From Nitrobacter sp051535235 (GTDB lineage: Bacteria > Pseudomonadota > Alphaproteobacteria > Rhizobiales > Xanthobacteraceae), in NCBI RefSeq assembly GCF_051535235.1, contig NZ_JBPPLZ010000001.1, forward strand, positions 310,001 to 374,000: a DNA stretch of 64,000 nt. Reading direction: 5' to 3'. Positions 63,673 through 64,000 of the stretch are shown in pieces; the first letter of the stretch is position 1; each line of letters opens with the position of its first letter. The position numbers and the translations under genes are program-made. The notes beneath the pieces are model-generated. The model saw only the letters and a program-made list of their open reading frames with translations. It did not search any database and had not been told where the DNA came from.

Positions 63673-64000
63673 CGCCGGTCTGGCTCGAACCGAAGCCCTT
63701 GATCCTGGCATCGCAAAGTCAGGTTCGCCAGGCATTGCTTGCAAATGCCGGCCTGTCATTCGAGACTATTCCAGCCGCGATCGACGAGCGAGCCGTTCAG
63801 CGGAATTCGGGCCTGACCAAGGGCGATGAAATCGCCGTTTGCCTGGCCCGCGAAAAAGCTCGCGAAGTTTCGTCGCGCTCGCCCGGCCGCTACGTCATTG
63901 GAGCCGATCAAACGCTTGAATCCGATGGCCATCTGTTCAACAAACCGGCTGGCCGCGTGGGGGCTGCGGAACACCTGCGCGTGCTGTCCGGCCGGACGCA
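63669..64000 (+). CDS. maf: Maf-like nucleotide pyrophosphatase, 3' end outside window
   Basis: House-cleaning NTP pyrophosphatase family. About 110 residues visible from the GTG at 63669: LILASQSQVRQALLANAGLSF, IDERAV and YVIGADQTLE are family motifs. The frame is open at the window edge. GTGA overlap with the DUF299 stop suggests coupling. Confidence 0.9.
   Translation, partial: MTPVWLEPKPLILASQSQVRQALLANAGLSFETIPAAIDERAVQRNSGLTKGDEIAVCLAREKAREVSSRSPGRYVIGADQTLESDGHLFNKPAGRVGAAEHLRVLSGRT

Overview
The window looks like a GC-rich alphaproteobacterial chromosome of the Rhizobiales, most likely the Bradyrhizobium/Rhodopseudomonas/Nitrobacter/Afipia group. The reasons are the gene order (folC-accD-trpA-trpB-trpF; parB-parA-rsmG-mnmG-mnmE; rho-hemJ-DUF299-maf), a beta carboxyltransferase without zinc-ribbon cysteines, CtrA-type boxes (TTAA-N7-TTAA), and several families of short palindromic repeats in the gaps. 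I cannot fix the genus from sequence alone. I see no insertion sequence, prophage or CRISPR array.

Layout. 1-8.1 kb: trxA end, then a leftward block folC, accD, trpA, trpB, trpF, a LapA-domain protein, ihfB and sppA. 8.1-12.8 kb: EI24 membrane protein, a redoxin/NlpC-P60-like pair, a Tat-exported flavin amine oxidase and a PP-loop ATPase. 12.8-18.7 kb: translation genes pheT, pheS, rplT, rpmI and infC, with a small foreign-looking membrane gene lodged between pheS and pheT. 18.9-24 kb: an alpha/beta hydrolase, a membrane DUF2235 lipase-like protein and a four-PAS protein under a CtrA box. 24.3-26.7 kb: tRNA-Gly, a CnoX-like co-chaperone, a Lon-N-domain protein and a Trm112-like protein. 26.8-30.8 kb: two tandem glnK-amtB ammonium modules. 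31.2-33.4 kb: tesB and a UbiH-family hydroxylase. 33.4-35.2 kb: an AT-richer island with a winged-helix-like/PemK-MazF-like gene pair. 35.3-45.1 kb: aminotransferase, ftsK, a LolA-like carrier, xthA, a cyclic-nucleotide-binding protein, a response regulator, an L,D-transpeptidase, YggS and a GST. 45.2-50.5 kb: leuS, lptE, holA and a methyltransferase. 50.6-57 kb: parB, parA, rsmG, mnmG and mnmE with three parS sites. 57-64 kb: DUF255 and PAP2 proteins, rho, hemJ, an AT-rich likely replication origin, the DUF299 regulator and the start of maf.

How it fits together. The right end is a chromosome replication and segregation neighbourhood: putative oriC, parS and ParAB lie within about 12 kb. CtrA boxes upstream of the aminotransferase-ftsK pair and of the PAS gene point to cell-cycle control. 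The glnK-amtB modules are nitrogen-controlled; one has a clear sigma-54-type promoter.

Best candidates for undescribed biology are the 33.7-34.9 kb toxin-like pair with its repeated GGTTCAT operator, the DTKA-motif membrane gene coupled to pheS and pheT, the palindromic repeat read through as the N-terminus of LptE, and a three-hairpin element at 10.53-10.68 kb.
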